A stretch of 64,000 nucleotides of DNA from Xestospongia bergquistia (GCA_963965975.1 OZ014421.1:687001-751000); one strand, 5' to 3'. Counted from the stretch's first letter, positions 31,930-45,300 are shown. Notes: a model not told the origin generated them from the sequence alone. Program-made: numbers and translations.

Positions 31930-34900
31930 TCATTTCTTATGAGGAATGTCGTTTTGATCAAGCAGAGGTTCGCGTAACTCTTCCATAACAGAATATGTGA
32001 TATTATTAACTGAAGATACCGTCACTTCTATTTCATTATCATCATCAGCTGGAATATTGGACTGTGTTTTGAATGATTTTTGAATTCGCTCTTGTAAACG
32101 AGACTTTAAAAATCGATCCCAGATATGATAGATCAAAATACCACAAAATACTACAAATGCTAGTGATACTAAAACTATTGCTGACACTTGCCCTTTCTTT
32201 TCATTAAAGGTTTGTGCATTTGTAGAAGACAATAAAATAAGGTTAAGAATGAAGAAAAGCTCCAGACAAGCCAAAGGAAGTTGTCGATATACTCCTTTCA
32301 AAGGAAGATACATGAAGGTAATAACAACTAAAAGAGATGTTAACACTTCCAAGCTTATAGTAGTCTCAGTATCTACAGACACAACCAGTGCTAAGACAAC
32401 ACGAACTAGTAGTAAAAATCCAGTCCAAAAACGACACTTGTCCTTATATGGTCCTCCATATGCATCAGAGAAAGGCTTCATATATGTTGACAACTTTTGA
32501 CAGCACATGTATTTTGATAGAGGTCCTTCAAGTAATGGTATTGTTAGAAGGTAGGAGGTGTATGGAGCAATTAGTGAAATGATTACAACCAATGAGAACA
32601 GGAACAATGGTATATGACAACCTCTTAGATATGGTACAGTAGCGTCAATATACCATAACTTGAATGTGACATTTTTTTCACCACTACATGGAACAACAGT
32701 GTAATGAAGGACCAGAAAAACAGTGCGTATCAGTTTGTTGTATGAGAGAAGGATCATAGTGGCTAGTGCTGGTATTACTTGTCTTCCCACTATTTGAACT
32801 ACTTTGCTAGAATATCTTAATAATATTATGATGAGTATTAGTAGAAACCAAACATAGGCTGGAAAGATAAACTGTAGCCATGTCTTACTACAAGAGCCCA
32901 TACCATTGAAGAAACAAGTCTCAATACCCAGATCAAGATTAAGCCAGGAAATGAACAGACTAAGAAATGGTATAGGACCTTTAGGAAAGAAGATGTGTTC
33001 ATATATTTTGACAACATTAGCATAGAATATAAGTCCATTGATTGTACCCACAGACACAGTTAAGTTCAAAACAATGACAAAAGCTACCAGTGCTATACCA
33101 GCTAAAGCAAATGGAATGATAAGAGCTATGTAGTTATTAGTACATTGTCCACATTGATTGGAACCTAACATGAGACTAAGTCCTTCAGCACATTGTCCAC
33201 AGAGTATACCAGATCGATTGTGAAGACATTGTTCATTTGACGTGTTAAATGTAAAGTTAATGTTGCTATCATCACAATAATCAAAGGGGCATTTTTTATA
33301 AACAATAAGACAGTCAGGATCATTTTCATAGCCAATCCACAAGTCACCTTCTCTAGTAATAATTTGAGTGTTAATATCACAAGTTATTGCAGGTGGTTTA
33401 ATTAATTCAGATGTACATGTACAAGTGTTATTTGTAATATCTAATGGAAACCCAATTGGACAGGACTGAATGGTAATATCAATAACTTTAGCAAAAGGAT
33501 CATACAAAGGTTTAATTGACTTCTCTAGTGTTACATAGACTTGTGTTGTTTTCAATATACTATTTGCTGTCACACTAAAAGTAACTTCAGTACAATTTGC
33601 ATTTAATCTACTATTGACAGTTTGCACGTTGGAGGGTGTAAATTTTATAGCACCCTTTGTTAAACCTTCTTTTGAACCAACAGTAGCTAGTGATGCATTG
33701 ACATCAATCCCAGGTATTGCAATTATATTTATGTGTCCAATAGAACAATTAGGTTCATTTGATTTACAAAAACACACTTGGATAGGATCTGATGAGACTA
33801 CTGATGAACCATTTTGTTGAGGGTAGTGAAATAGGTCTTGAAATTGATGTGCAGTGAAACAATAATCTACATGACCACCATATAGGACATCACCTGATAT
33901 CTCAGCAGTGTTGTTAATAAAATATAATTTTGCATTAATGCTTTGATCAGGTTCAAGTTTAAAAAAACAATTGGTTGGAATATCGTTACCTATCAATGAT
34001 ACTGATACAAAGATTCCTCCACCAGACTCACTAGCATAATTACTGATAAATGATATGTTAGTTTGTTCTCTCAGTATTAAATGAGATGATTCATATAAAG
34101 CCATGCCACCACCTAAAATTCCTGAATTGCTCACAAAGTAGCTATTTTTAAGAAATGTTACCTGACTATTATAACTCAATAAACCAGTTATATCATGATT
34201 AGTAACATTAATTTGTTCAAATATAGCATTGTTAATATATACTAGTAATACAGCTGCTTGAAATCTATCAAGCGCAATGGGTACTTTATTGGAATCTAAC
34301 AAAATGTCTGTAAAATGAAAGCTTAGCAGTATAGAATTCAATGCATACATAAGCATACCAGATCCATAATATGCTGTATTGTTGTATATAGTGCAATTAC
34401 GAAATATAATATTACCAGGAGCATCTGTCCAACCAACCAATACACCTCCTCCAAATTGCTTAGCTAAATTGTGTTTAAAAATGCAATTTTCAATAATTAC
34501 CTCAGGTTTATCAGCACCATTGTTATGCACCAAAGTCATACCTGCTGCAAAAGCACATTCATCTTTATCTGTGTTAGAAACCAATGTTTTACCATATGTG
34601 CTAATAGTATTGTTCATTGTTAAAGAATAAAACCTTGGAGAGTAAGCCAAAAAAGCAAAGTTTGCCCCAGCATTAGCAGTGTTACTGTAGAACACAACAT
34701 TGTCAATGTTAAACTTTATATTGTATGATTGTGTATTGAATAAGAATATAGTCAATCCTCCACTAGATGAAATGAGATGAAATTTAATGTATTCCTTGAG
34801 AGTACAAACTTTAAGATTTGATCCAAATGTAAAATTTGATTGCAATATATCAACATTGTATAATGTTTTGTTAGTCGGTTGGTAATCGTACAGTATATAC

Positions 34901-35517
34901 ACATTACCACCTGAACAATCAAAACATGTCTTAAAAGGTTGATTTTGTGCGAATGAGGAATATGCAATTAACACATCAAAAGTATTTTCAAGAAAGAGAC
35001 CAAAACCTGAACCATTCTGGACTGATACCCATTCCAATGTGATATTATATGTGTGAACAAAGAGTAAGCTAACATTAGCTTGTTGATAACTATTATTATA
35101 AAACACTCCACAGTTTACTATTGTTAATGATGTCAATACAACATCACTGCTACTAGTAAATTGTATACCACTACTGTTGTAATCACTACATCTTATTACT
35201 GAGGTAGACTGCATAACTGTCTCATGAAAGCCTTGTTCCATATGACCCAGTCCCTGTAAAGTTATATTACTTACACCACTGATCTCCAATGTACCTTGTA
35301 GAATATGAGTTCCCTCTAGGAAGTAAAAAATTGTGTCATCAGTGAAGTAAGATGTATAATCAGCAGTATAGTAGGAGAGGTTGTGACAAGGTAGCTCAGC
35401 AGAAGAATAAGATTCTCTATTAGGAGCTGCAGAAACGTAATACTCAGAAGCAGTAACATATCCACTGTAGATATACAGTATAACTGATGTTATATAATAG
35501 ATATGACACCAGCTCAT
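31930..35517 (-). CDS. large receptor-like beta-helix multi-pass membrane protein P1, intact
   Basis: A single-exon frame of 1195 residues. A signal peptide (MSWCHIYYITSVILYIYSGY, cleavage near residue 23) is followed by the conserved SEYYVSAAPN start. Residues about 60-600 look like a right-handed beta-helix/PMP-repeat ectodomain, with recurring GGG(V/M/I) and FxxN motifs such as NLAKQFGGGVLV, NSGILGGGMALYESS and YASESGGGIFVS, and many N-glycosylation sites. Residues about 690-790 are a cysteine-rich, EGF-like stalk (CLHNRSGILCGQCAEGLSLM). From about 794 there are roughly 8-10 hydrophobic segments (for example NNYIALIIPFALAG and AYVWFLLILIIILL), then an acidic tail ending REPLLDQNDIPHKK. Predicted topology: extracellular N-terminus, membrane block, cytoplasmic tail. 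I know no function; similar beta-helix plus multi-pass architectures are annotated only as uncharacterised. Confidence 0.85.
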   Translation of the reverse strand: MSWCHIYYITSVILYIYSGYVTASEYYVSAAPNRESYSSAELPCHNLSYYTADYTSYFTDDTIFYFLEGTHILQGTLEISGVSNITLQGLGHMEQGFHETVMQSTSVIRCSDYNSSGIQFTSSSDVVLTSLTIVNCGVFYNNSYQQANVSLLFVHTYNITLEWVSVQNGSGFGLFLENTFDVLIAYSSFAQNQPFKTCFDCSGGNVYILYDYQPTNKTLYNVDILQSNFTFGSNLKVCTLKEYIKFHLISSSGGLTIFLFNTQSYNIKFNIDNVVFYSNTANAGANFAFLAYSPRFYSLTMNNTISTYGKTLVSNTDKDECAFAAGMTLVHNNGADKPEVIIENCIFKHNLAKQFGGGVLVGWTDAPGNIIFRNCTIYNNTAYYGSGMLMYALNSILLSFHFTDILLDSNKVPIALDRFQAAVLLVYINNAIFEQINVTNHDITGLLSYNSQVTFLKNSYFVSNSGILGGGMALYESSHLILREQTNISFISNYASESGGGIFVSVSLIGNDIPTNCFFKLEPDQSINAKLYFINNTAEISGDVLYGGHVDYCFTAHQFQDLFHYPQQNGSSVVSSDPIQVCFCKSNEPNCSIGHINIIAIPGIDVNASLATVGSKEGLTKGAIKFTPSNVQTVNSRLNANCTEVTFSVTANSILKTTQVYVTLEKSIKPLYDPFAKVIDITIQSCPIGFPLDITNNTCTCTSELIKPPAITCDINTQIITREGDLWIGYENDPDCLIVYKKCPFDYCDDSNINFTFNTSNEQCLHNRSGILCGQCAEGLSLMLGSNQCGQCTNNYIALIIPFALAGIALVAFVIVLNLTVSVGTINGLIFYANVVKIYEHIFFPKGPIPFLSLFISWLNLDLGIETCFFNGMGSCSKTWLQFIFPAYVWFLLILIIILLRYSSKVVQIVGRQVIPALATMILLSYNKLIRTVFLVLHYTVVPCSGEKNVTFKLWYIDATVPYLRGCHIPLFLFSLVVIISLIAPYTSYLLTIPLLEGPLSKYMCCQKLSTYMKPFSDAYGGPYKDKCRFWTGFLLLVRVVLALVVSVDTETTISLEVLTSLLVVITFMYLPLKGVYRQLPLACLELFFILNLILLSSTNAQTFNEKKGQVSAIVLVSLAFVVFCGILIYHIWDRFLKSRLQERIQKSFKTQSNIPADDDNEIEVTVSSVNNITYSVMEELREPLLDQNDIPHKK

Positions 35518-37489
35518 GATATGGCAGTATTAGGTGATTTTAAAGAGTAACTATCATAAGAAAGTCATAATGAATAATATCACTGATACATTACTTACAT
35601 CTTAAAAGAAGTCCACTAGTAGTCAAGTCAATAAAGATCACAAAGGATGATTATACAAGTCACAGATGATGTTATATAATAATGGCATAATATATTGATA
35701 GTAGTACCTATAGTATGTAAAGCATATCACTAATAACACAGATACATAAAATAACAGATTATTGTTTATATTTATGGTTTATATTACAATATGTGGGTGT
35801 ATTAAAACACTCACTAATGTCATGTACACACTGGCAGCAAAAAATAACTATGGCAATAAGAAGTAAAACTTATCCAAATATGTCACAATAGCTTGTATGA
35901 CAAATGCATGAGTTCTTGACAGCGATTGAAATGAATACTTTACTCAACATCTTCCAATCACATTATATAATTACAATTGGTATTAGAATCCTCCTAACTA
36001 TTTACCATTGTTTTTGCTCACAAAATTTAGCATTCTTATCATAGAATTTTCCTGAAGTATACAGGTTAGTATCTCTTAGAAATAATAGAGACTGTCTTAT
36101 ATGACGAGAATTGTGAGTCAATCTGATTCTGATTGCTCATGTCTAGTTTGGATATAACTCATACTATTTTCTTAAACTTTACATTTGAGTTCATGTTATG
36201 TTATTGTGATTATTTTCATGTTGTCTTCCCTAATTGGAGTTTAGAGGATATCTATAAACTAATCAGTGTCTTTGATACACCCACACATTATATTACAATA
36301 TAATGTAATGAACTTGATTTATAAATAAATAAATATAATGTTTCAAATGAAAGCATTTGCTTTTGTTAAAATGAACCTTTAGATGTTTAGAAAAGATAGA
36401 ATAATTTGGAATAGACTTAAAACAATCTGATTAGGAGTTCTAATTTTTTGAATCACTATGTTATACCTGAATAATTTATTATAAATCTCTGTCCTATGAA
36501 CCTATTATTGGGCTTTATATAATCTCTAATGGTAACATTACCTTGCTACCTGTTTATGTGTATTTTTCAGAACTTATAACATTCCTCTCAAAAGCAAGGG
36601 TCATATATGTTGATGAAACATTTGATGCATATATATATATATATATATATATACTGAAGTATCTAAGTCTGTTGAAGAGTGCTCGATGTCGTTTAGACAG
36701 AGCGGATTAGAACAGAATTAAAGGACAAAAGAACAGGGCTTTCGCTGTGTTGCTGCTACTCCGAGTTTCACACGTTATGCATAACGTGTGAAACTCGGAG
36801 TAGCAGCAACACAACGAGAGCCCTATTTTTTTGTTCTTTAATTCTGTTCTATATATATATATATATATATATATATTCATTTTTTAAGTTTAACATTTGA
36901 TTATATTTTTAAACCAAAATGGAAAGATTGTTAATCATATATTCTGAGCACTCCCTATTAATCATACATGTTTATGAATCATATTATGATCACATTAAAA
37001 GATTGTTTTTGTCATGTGTCTGTTGTTATAAGCTGTCACATAGTGAGTGGAGTAAGAGGTGATCTGTACACTAATTGTAATTGTCAAGTAATGTATGTAA
37101 ACATTAACAGTTTTTATAATAGAAATGATAACTTTATAATGAATATACTTACTAGCTAACAATAACACTGTAAATAGAACATCGTATAAAATAATCATTG
37201 AGACATGGTGAGTAGGATAAGAGGTGACCTGTACACGTTTGTAATTGTCAAGTGATCTATCACTAGATGTACTTAAACATTAAATGTTTGTTATAAAAGA
37301 AAAGATAACTTTATAATTAATATTCTTTAGCAAACAATAACACAGTAAATTGAACATTGTAGCACTTGAATAAAATAATTGTAAAGACAATACAATTATC
37401 TTATTATTCTGATAGCATTATTATTATATATAATACATGATAAAATATGAATGACACGTAATCAGCAGATGTTGTCAGAATAAGCAACA
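35518..37489. other. spacer between P1 and P2 with palindrome and tandem repeat
   Basis: 35518 to about 35830 is the conserved 5' flank of the P family. About 35900-36000 resembles 55670-55740 (TTGACAGCGATGGAAATGA type). It contains the palindrome at 36709-36850 and a repeat of period about 166 at 37042-37385 (GTAAGAGGTGATCTGTACA and TAAGAGGTGACCTGTACA), whose unit also occurs once in other P spacers. No gene is seen. Confidence 0.6.
36709..36850. mobile_element. near-perfect palindrome with 71-bp arms, flanked by AT microsatellites
   Basis: The arms 36709-36779 and 36780-36850 meet at ATGCAT with no loop. The inner 33 bases or so of each arm are perfectly complementary (GTTGCTGCTACTCCGAGTTT on the left), and the outer part has only a few mismatches down to AGAACAGAATTAAAG. 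Both sides are flanked by (AT)n tracts (about 36630-36652 and 36851-36875). It is notably richer in G+C than its surroundings. It has no coding capacity; a foldback-type MITE inserted in an AT repeat is the simplest reading. Confidence 0.75.
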
Positions 37490-40400
37490 TTAGTCGTTAA
37501 CTTCAAACAGTAATGACTCTCGTTTCATTTCTACTGACAACATTGATCCAGAAGTAGCTTTACATAAAGCGCCAGGAGATTCTGGATGCGTTGAAGGTGG
37601 TTTGATATCATCATTAACATGTGGTAATGGAGACTTCTTAAATATTTCCTTCACTTTTGTAATCGGTTGTTTCAAATGAGACTTTAATGGATGATCCCTG
37701 ACGCGATAGAATATCAGGCGATCCCATATATGATAGAGTATAATACCACAGAATACAACAAATGCTATAGAAACTAAAGGAGTACTTGAAACCTGTCCTT
37801 TTGAATCGAATGTTTGTGTATTAATGTACGCCATAAACAGAAGGTTATAAATGAAAAACAGCTCCAGACAAGCCAAAGGAAATTGTTGATATATTCCCTT
37901 CAAAATAAAGTACATTGATGTAATAACAATTGTAAGAGCTGTTAACACATTCAAGCTTATAGCCTCAGAGTCTTGTGACACAACCAATGCTAAAACAACA
38001 CGAACTAGGAGTAAAAATCCAGTCCAAAAACGACAATTGTCCTTATATGGACCTCCATATGCATCAAAGAAAGGCTTCATATATGTTGACAACTTTTGAC
38101 AGCAGCGCATGTATTTTGATAAAGGTCCTTCAAGTAATGGTATTGTAAGAAGGTAGAAGGTGTATGGAACAATTAGTAAAATGAGTACGGCCAGTGAGAA
38201 CAGGAACAATGGTATATGACAACCTCTTACATATTGGACATTAGCATCAATATACCACCTCAGTGAATTGAACGTCTCACTATCACACGGAATATTGGTA
38301 CGATAAAGGACCTGAAAGACAGTGCGTATCAGTTTTGTATAAGAGAGAAGGATCATAGTGGCTAGTACTGGAATTATTTGTCTTCCCACAAGTCGAACCA
38401 CTTTGCTGGAATAATGTGATAATATTATGATGAGTATTAGTAGAAACCAAACATAGCCTGGAAAGATAAACTGTAGCCATGTCTTACTGCAAGAACCCAT
38501 ACCATCAATGAAACAAGTCTCAATACCCAGATCAAGATTGATCCAGGAAATGAACTGACTAAGAAATGGTATAGGACCCTTAGGAAAGAAGATGTGTTCA
38601 TATATTTTGACAACATTAGCATAGAATATCAGTCCATTGATTGTACCCACAGACACAGTTAAGTTCAAAGTAATGACAAAAGCTACCAGTGCTATACCAG
38701 CTAAAGCAAATGGAATGATAAGAGCTATGTATTTACTACTACATTGTCCACATTGATTGGTACCTAACATGAGACTAAGTCCTTCAGAACATTGTCCACA
38801 GAGTAGTCCAGATCGATTGTGAAGACATTGTTCATTTGACATGTTAAATGTAAAGCTAATGATGTTGTCGTTACAATAATCAAAGGGGCAGTTTTCATAA
38901 ACAATATGACAGCCAGGATCATTTTCGTAACCAATCCACATGTCGCCTTCTCTAGTTATAATTTGAGTGTTGATATCACAAGTTATTGCAGGTGGTTTAA
39001 TCAATTCAGATTTACATGCACAAGTGTTATTTGTAATATCTAATGGAAACCCAATTGGACAGGACTGAATGGTAATATCAATAATTTTAGCAAAAGGATC
39101 ATACAAAGGTTTAATTGACTTCTCTAGTGGTACATAGACTTGTGTTGTGTTCAATGAACTATTTGCTGTTATACTAAAAGTAACGTCAGTACAATTTGCA
39201 TTTAGTCTATTGTTGACAGTTTGCACTTTGGATGAACTATCCAAGCCTGTCAATTTTATCACACCTTTGGTTAAACCTTCTTTTGAACCAACAATAGCTA
39301 GTGATACATTGACATTAATCCCAGGCTTTGCCGTTATATTGATGTTTGTAATAGAGCAATTGGTTCCATTTGGTTCACAAAAGCATACTTGGATAGGATC
39401 TGATGACACTACTGATGAAGAACCTGTGTCTTTAGAGTATTTAAAAAGGTCATCAAATGCATGTGCATCTAAACAATAATCAACATTACCGCCATATAAG
39501 ACATCACCTGATATATCAGCTTTATTGTTAACAAAATATAATGTTGCATTAATACTACGATTGGGCTTAAGTTTAAAAAAGCAATAAGAGGGAAAGTCAC
39601 CAGCTACAATGTCTTCTGATACAAAGATTCCTCCACCAGACTCACTAGCGTAATTATTATCAAATGATATGTTAGTGTTTTCTTTCAGTATTAAATTAGA
39701 TGAATCATATAAAGCCATACCACCACCTAAAACTCCTGAATTGTTCACAAACTTGCTATTTTTCTCAAAAGTTAAGTGGCTATTATAACTCGATAAACCA
39801 GTTATACTGTGATTACTAACTTCAATTTGTTCAAATGTAACATTCTCAATATTTGTTAGTAATACAGCTGCTTGAAGTTTATCAAGCTTCTTAGGTACTC
39901 TATTGGAATTAAATAAAACGTCTGCAAAATAGAAATTATACATTGAAGAATGAAATGTATGTAGTACCATCCCTGATCCATGGTATGCTGTGTTGTTGAA
40001 TATATTGGAATTACGAAAGATAATGTTACATTCACAACTAATAAATACACCTCCTCCATACTGCTGAGCATAATTGTGTTGAAAAGTGCAATTTTCAATG
40101 ATTATCTCTGGTTCATCAATACTTGTGTAGCTCTGCAGTAATGCCATACCTGCTCCAAATGTGCAGTGATAGTTATCAGTGCTAGATTTCAATGCTTTGC
40201 CATAGGTGCTAATAGTATTACTCATTGTTAAAGAATAACGACCAATACTGGAAGCAATAAAACGAAAGTTTGCCCCAATATTGCCACTGTTATTGTAGAA
40301 CACAACAGAGTCAATCTTAAATATTATTGTGTATGAGTGTGTATGCTTTAAGGATATACTCAACCCTCCACTGGATGAAACTATGATCTTATTTTTATCC

Positions 40401-41119
40401 CTATTACAACCTTGAAGATTTAAGCCAGACGTAAAGTTTGATTGCACAATGTCAACACTGTATTGTGTTTCATTAATGGATTGGTCATCATACCGTATAT
40501 ACACATTACCACCAAAACAATCAGAACATGTCTCAAGAGGTTGATTTTTTGCAAATGATCAATTTGCAATTACCAAATCAAAAGCATTATTAAGATGGAG
40601 GCCAAAACTAAAACCATTTTGGACTGATACCCATTCCAATGTGATATTATATATGTTAACAAAGAGTAAGCTAATGTTAGTTTGTCGATAACTAGCATTG
40701 TAAAATGCTCCACAGTTTAGTATTGTTAATGATCTCAATACAACATCACTACTACTAGTAAATTGTATACCACCTCTGTTGTAATCACTGCACCTAATTA
40801 CTGAGGTAGATTGCATAACTGTCTCATGGAAGCCTTGTTCTATATGACCCAGTCCCTGTAGAGTTATATTACTTACATCACTGATCTCCAATGTTCCTTG
40901 CAGAGTATGAGTTCCCTCTAGGAAGTAGAAGATTGTGTCATCAGTAAAGAAAAATGCATAATCGTCAATATAGTAAGAGAGGTTGTGACAATGTAGCTCA
41001 TCAGAAGAACAAGATTCTCCATTAGGAGCTGCAGAGACATAATACTCAGAAGCAGTAACATATCCACTGTAGATATACAGTATAACTGATGTTATATAAT
41101 AGATACGACACCAGCTCAT
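37490..41119 (-). pseudogene. receptor-like beta-helix membrane protein P2 with one in-frame TGA
   Basis: From ATG 41119 (MSWCRIYYITSVILYIYSGY) the frame runs 186 codons to TGA at 40561-40559, where P1 has Ser (A-Y-S-S-F-A-Q-N). The same frame then continues without damage to the stop at 37490, through beta-helix repeats (NSGVLGGGMALYDSS), the Cys stalk (CLHNRSGLLCGQCSEGLSLM), the whole membrane block and the tail. A single substitution is the only defect in about 1209 codons, so this may be a very young pseudogene, an allele, or recoded. The cytoplasmic tail (about 70 residues, with KSHLKQPITKVKEIFKKS and ending LLFEVND) and the 3' flank differ from all other P copies. The ectodomain is closest to P1. 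Confidence 0.8.
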
Positions 41120-42383
41120 GATATGGCAGTATATTAGGTGATATTAATAAGTAACTAGCCTAAAAAAGTAAACATGTTGGTCATAGTGTCATAATATCAT
41201 TAATACATTACTTACTCATTAAAAGGGGTACACTAACAGCACAATACCAGTGAACGAATGTTATAATCACTAGATTATGGTAGCTATAAACTCTTGTGAT
41301 AGTTAAGATAGTAACATCATGTGTTTGTAGTCCATTTAGTGTGTAATCATTACGCCCACTTCCTATAGTTTGAAATAACATGTGTGGATGTATCTAAAGA
41401 CATCGTCTGGTAAAGAAAGCTTTCAGATCATGTCAGAATGAAAACTGTCATATATACATTGCTTGTGTTAGTAAAAGGGGAATCTTCTCTATTAGGCCAT
41501 TTTTAGACCAGGAAAGCTAATCCATACATCTCACTATCACTTGTAAGACTACAGGATATATATGTCATGTGCATGCTATTAGCAACAAATCAATAATCAA
41601 CTTAATGTTATTTTGGTTTAAAGTTTTGTCAGTAAAAAGGTATAGTCTTTTTTACTATATCAAGTGTACTGTAAATAAACTAAATAATAGATACTGACAT
41701 ACAGATCATGTAGTCTGTACACCCACTACTAATCATACATGTTTATGAACTTGACTGTGATCACATTGAAGATTGCTTTGTATCTGTTATGATAAGCAAT
41801 CATGTGGTGAGTAAGATAAGAGGTGACCTGTACATTTAATATGATGTCAGTTTAATTATATTGCTGTTAATTTTTTTTGATTCATTCATGAATATTATTT
41901 TTTTAAATACATCCATAAATAATTTGAATTAAAACATTATTAGTTCTGACCATTAGTTATATAAGCAGTTAATCCCACAAAGAGTAATAAATACAATATC
42001 ATGTTTAGTTCTTATATCAAAATAACTTTGCTACATACAATCAGTATTATCATATATTAGTTAAGGCATTCAATCAATTGTAACAATGATATATAATTGC
42101 TCATTATCATAATTTTCCTCTTAAATGTTATGATTACATACCTTTGACAATAAATTAGTTGATTATAATTAAACTATTAATAATAAAACAGCTTTTATCA
42201 ACAAAATACAAATAGTAATTATTAATCAGCAAATGAAAACTAATAATCATTCAATGTTAGTATACACTCAGTAAAGTGCATGTATAAATATCATATTATC
42301 AAAAATCACACTGTATTTAATACTATATAAAATACATACATTAACAAGTCAAATAATATATCTACTGAAATACATTGTCACAT
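41120..42383. other. spacer between P2 and P3
   Basis: About 41735-41850 resembles 36960-37060 (AATCATACATGTTTATGAA, then GAGGTGACCTGTACA). About 41900-42383 is the P-family 3' flank shared with P4, P5, P7 and P8 (AGTTCTGACCATTAGTTATA, ATTAGTTGATTATAATTAAA). No gene is seen. Confidence 0.5.
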
Positions 42384-45300
42384 TCATTTCTTATGAATAA
42401 TGTCATCTTGATCATCAAGCAGAGGTTCACGTAACTCTGGCATAACAGAATATGTGATATTATTAACTGAAGATATCTTTAGTTCTATTTCGTTATCATC
42501 ATCAGATGGAATATTGGACTGTGTTTTGAACAATTTTTTAATTCGCTCTTGCAAATGAGACTTTAAAAATCGATCCCAGACATGATAGATCAAAATACCA
42601 CAGAATACTACTAATGTTAGTGATATTAAAACTATAGTAATCACTTGTTCTTTTAAATTCATGTTTTCATTAGAAGTATGTCCATTAGTAGAAGCCAATA
42701 AAATAAGGTTAAGAATGAAGAAAAGCTCCAAATAAACCAAAGGAAGTTGTCGATATACTCCCCTCAAAGGGAGATACATAAAGATGATAACAACTAAAAT
42801 AGACGTTAACACATCCAAACTTACAGTAGCTTCAGTATCTACAGAAACAACTAGCGCTAAGACAACACGAACTAATAGTAAAAATCCAGTCCAAAAACGA
42901 CACTTGTCCTTATATGGACCTCCATATGCATCAGAAAATGGCTTCATATTTGTTGACAACTTTTGATAACACATAAATTTTGATAATGGTCCTTCAAGTA
43001 ATGGTATTGTTAGAAGGTAGACAGTGTATGGAACAATTAGTAAAATGAGTATAGCCAGTGAGAACAAGAACAATGGTATATGACAACCTCTTAGATATGG
43101 TACAGTAGCGTCAATGTACCATAACTTGAATGTGACATTATTCTCTCCTTTACATGGAACGTCAGTGTTATGAAGGACCAAAAAAACAGTGCGTATTAGT
43201 TTGGTGTACGAGAGAAGGATCATGGTGGCTAGTGCTGGTATTACTTGTCTTCCCATAAGTTGAACCACTTTGCTAGAATAACGTGATAATATTATGATGA
43301 GTATTAGTAGAAACCAAACATAGCCTGGAAAGATAAACTGTAGCCATGTCTTACTGCATGAGCCCATACCGTTAATGAAACAAGTCTCAATACCCAGATC
43401 AAGATTGATCCAGGAAATAAACTGACTTAAAAAATTAATAGAACCTTCAGGAAAGAAGATGGGTTCATATATTTTGACAACATTAGCATAGAATATCAGT
43501 CCATTGATTGTACCCACAGACACTGTTAAGTTTAAAGTAATGACAAAAGCTACCAATGCTACTCCAGCTAAAGCAAATGGAATGATAAGAGCTATGTGGT
43601 CATTAGTGCAGTTTCTACATTGATTAGAACCTAACATGAGACTACGTCCTTGAGCACATTGTCCACAGAGTATGCCAGATCGACTGAGACGACATTGTGG
43701 ATCAGGAGAGGCAATTTTAAATTGAGTCTTATCTTTTTCACAGTAATCAAAGGGGCAGTTTTCATAAACAATAAAACATTTTGAGTCATTTTGATAACCA
43801 ATCCATAAATTTCCTTTTCTTGATATGTTCTGGGTATTAATGTCACAAGATATTTCATTATTTCTAATTTCACTTCTACAGCCACAAGTCCCACTATTCA
43901 ACTCAAACTCTATTGGACAAGACTCTATTGTAGCATAAATTATCTTAGCAAATGTGTCACTTAAAGGATCAATTGTTTTTTCAAGTGTAGCATAGACTTG
44001 TGCTGTTGTCAAAAATTCATTTGTTATATTGAACATATATGTAATGTTCATACAGTTATGAGGACTTAGTTTTTTTACAATAGAATTCAATTTGTTTGGG
44101 TACTCTGTTAATTGTACTGAACCAGATGTTGTTCCATTTTGTGATCCCACAGCTGCTAATGACATATTGAACCTCCTTCCTGGCAGAACAGTTTTATTGT
44201 CGTATCTCTTAGAGCAAACTGGCATTTCTGATTCACAAAAGCATATTTGTATAGGATCAGATGATACTACTGATAGACCTGTCTGTTGAGTGTAGTTAAA
44301 AATAGATTTAAATAAATAATAATCATAGAGTGAATTACAGGTATCCACATTACCACCATATAACACATCACCTGATATGTTAGCACTATTGTTTATAAAA
44401 TATAAGGGAGCTTGAGGCATGATGTCATCAAAGGTTAAATTAATCGGTTGAAAAAAGCATTGTAAAAATTTATTCCTGTTAACAACTTGTGATACATATA
44501 TTCCTCCTCCGAAACGTTTGGCATGATTATTAATAAATGATATTTTAGAACTTTCTTTAAGTAACAGATATGATGTATCATATAAAGCAATGCCTCCACC
44601 AGAAATCCCAGAGTTGTTTACAAACTGATTATTTGTCATGAAGAGTAATGAACTTCTAAAACTCATTAAACCAGTGGTATTATGGTTGCTAACTTTAACT
44701 TGGTCAAAAGTAACATTAGAAACATACAATAAGAACACAGCAGCTTGATATTGTTCATCTCCTTGAATGAATATGTGATTAGAATCAATATTGATCTTAT
44801 TAAAATAAAATATAGGAGGGACTCCAAAATATGTTAAAACAGCAATAGCCACTCCTGAACCAATATTACCAGTATTGTTGTATATAATACAATTATATAA
44901 ATGAACTATGCCACCATTATACCATGTGAAAAGCAATCCTCCACCCACCATAGCAACATTATGTGAAAAATTGGTGTTTTCAATAAAAATCTCAACTTCA
45001 GCTTCTGTCTTTTTGTTAAGATTATTATAGTATTGCAAACTCATACCACCTCCACTATATTCATCACTAATTTGAATAAATGAATTACCATAACTAATAC
45101 TTGTATTGTTCATTACAAGAGATAAGTTTCCATTGCCATTTATAGCAAAATTTCCTCCAATGTATCCGATATTACCATAGAGAATAACAAAGTCAATGTT
45201 AATTTGTAATTTGTATGCAGTGTTATGCATTCCAATACTGAGACCACCATTATTAGTATTATATGAAAAACCAGCAGTATACGTATAACATCCATCATTC

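Noticed and set aside
32249..32500. Plus-strand open frames opposite the P genes (also at 42784, 47201, 52005, 60840, 63643)
   Set aside because: They recur only because the minus-strand membrane block is conserved; they are antisense shadows.
36995..37198. Overlapping short open frames on both strands near 37 kb
   Set aside because: They lie in a repeat of period about 166 bases in the spacer and have no conserved codon pattern.
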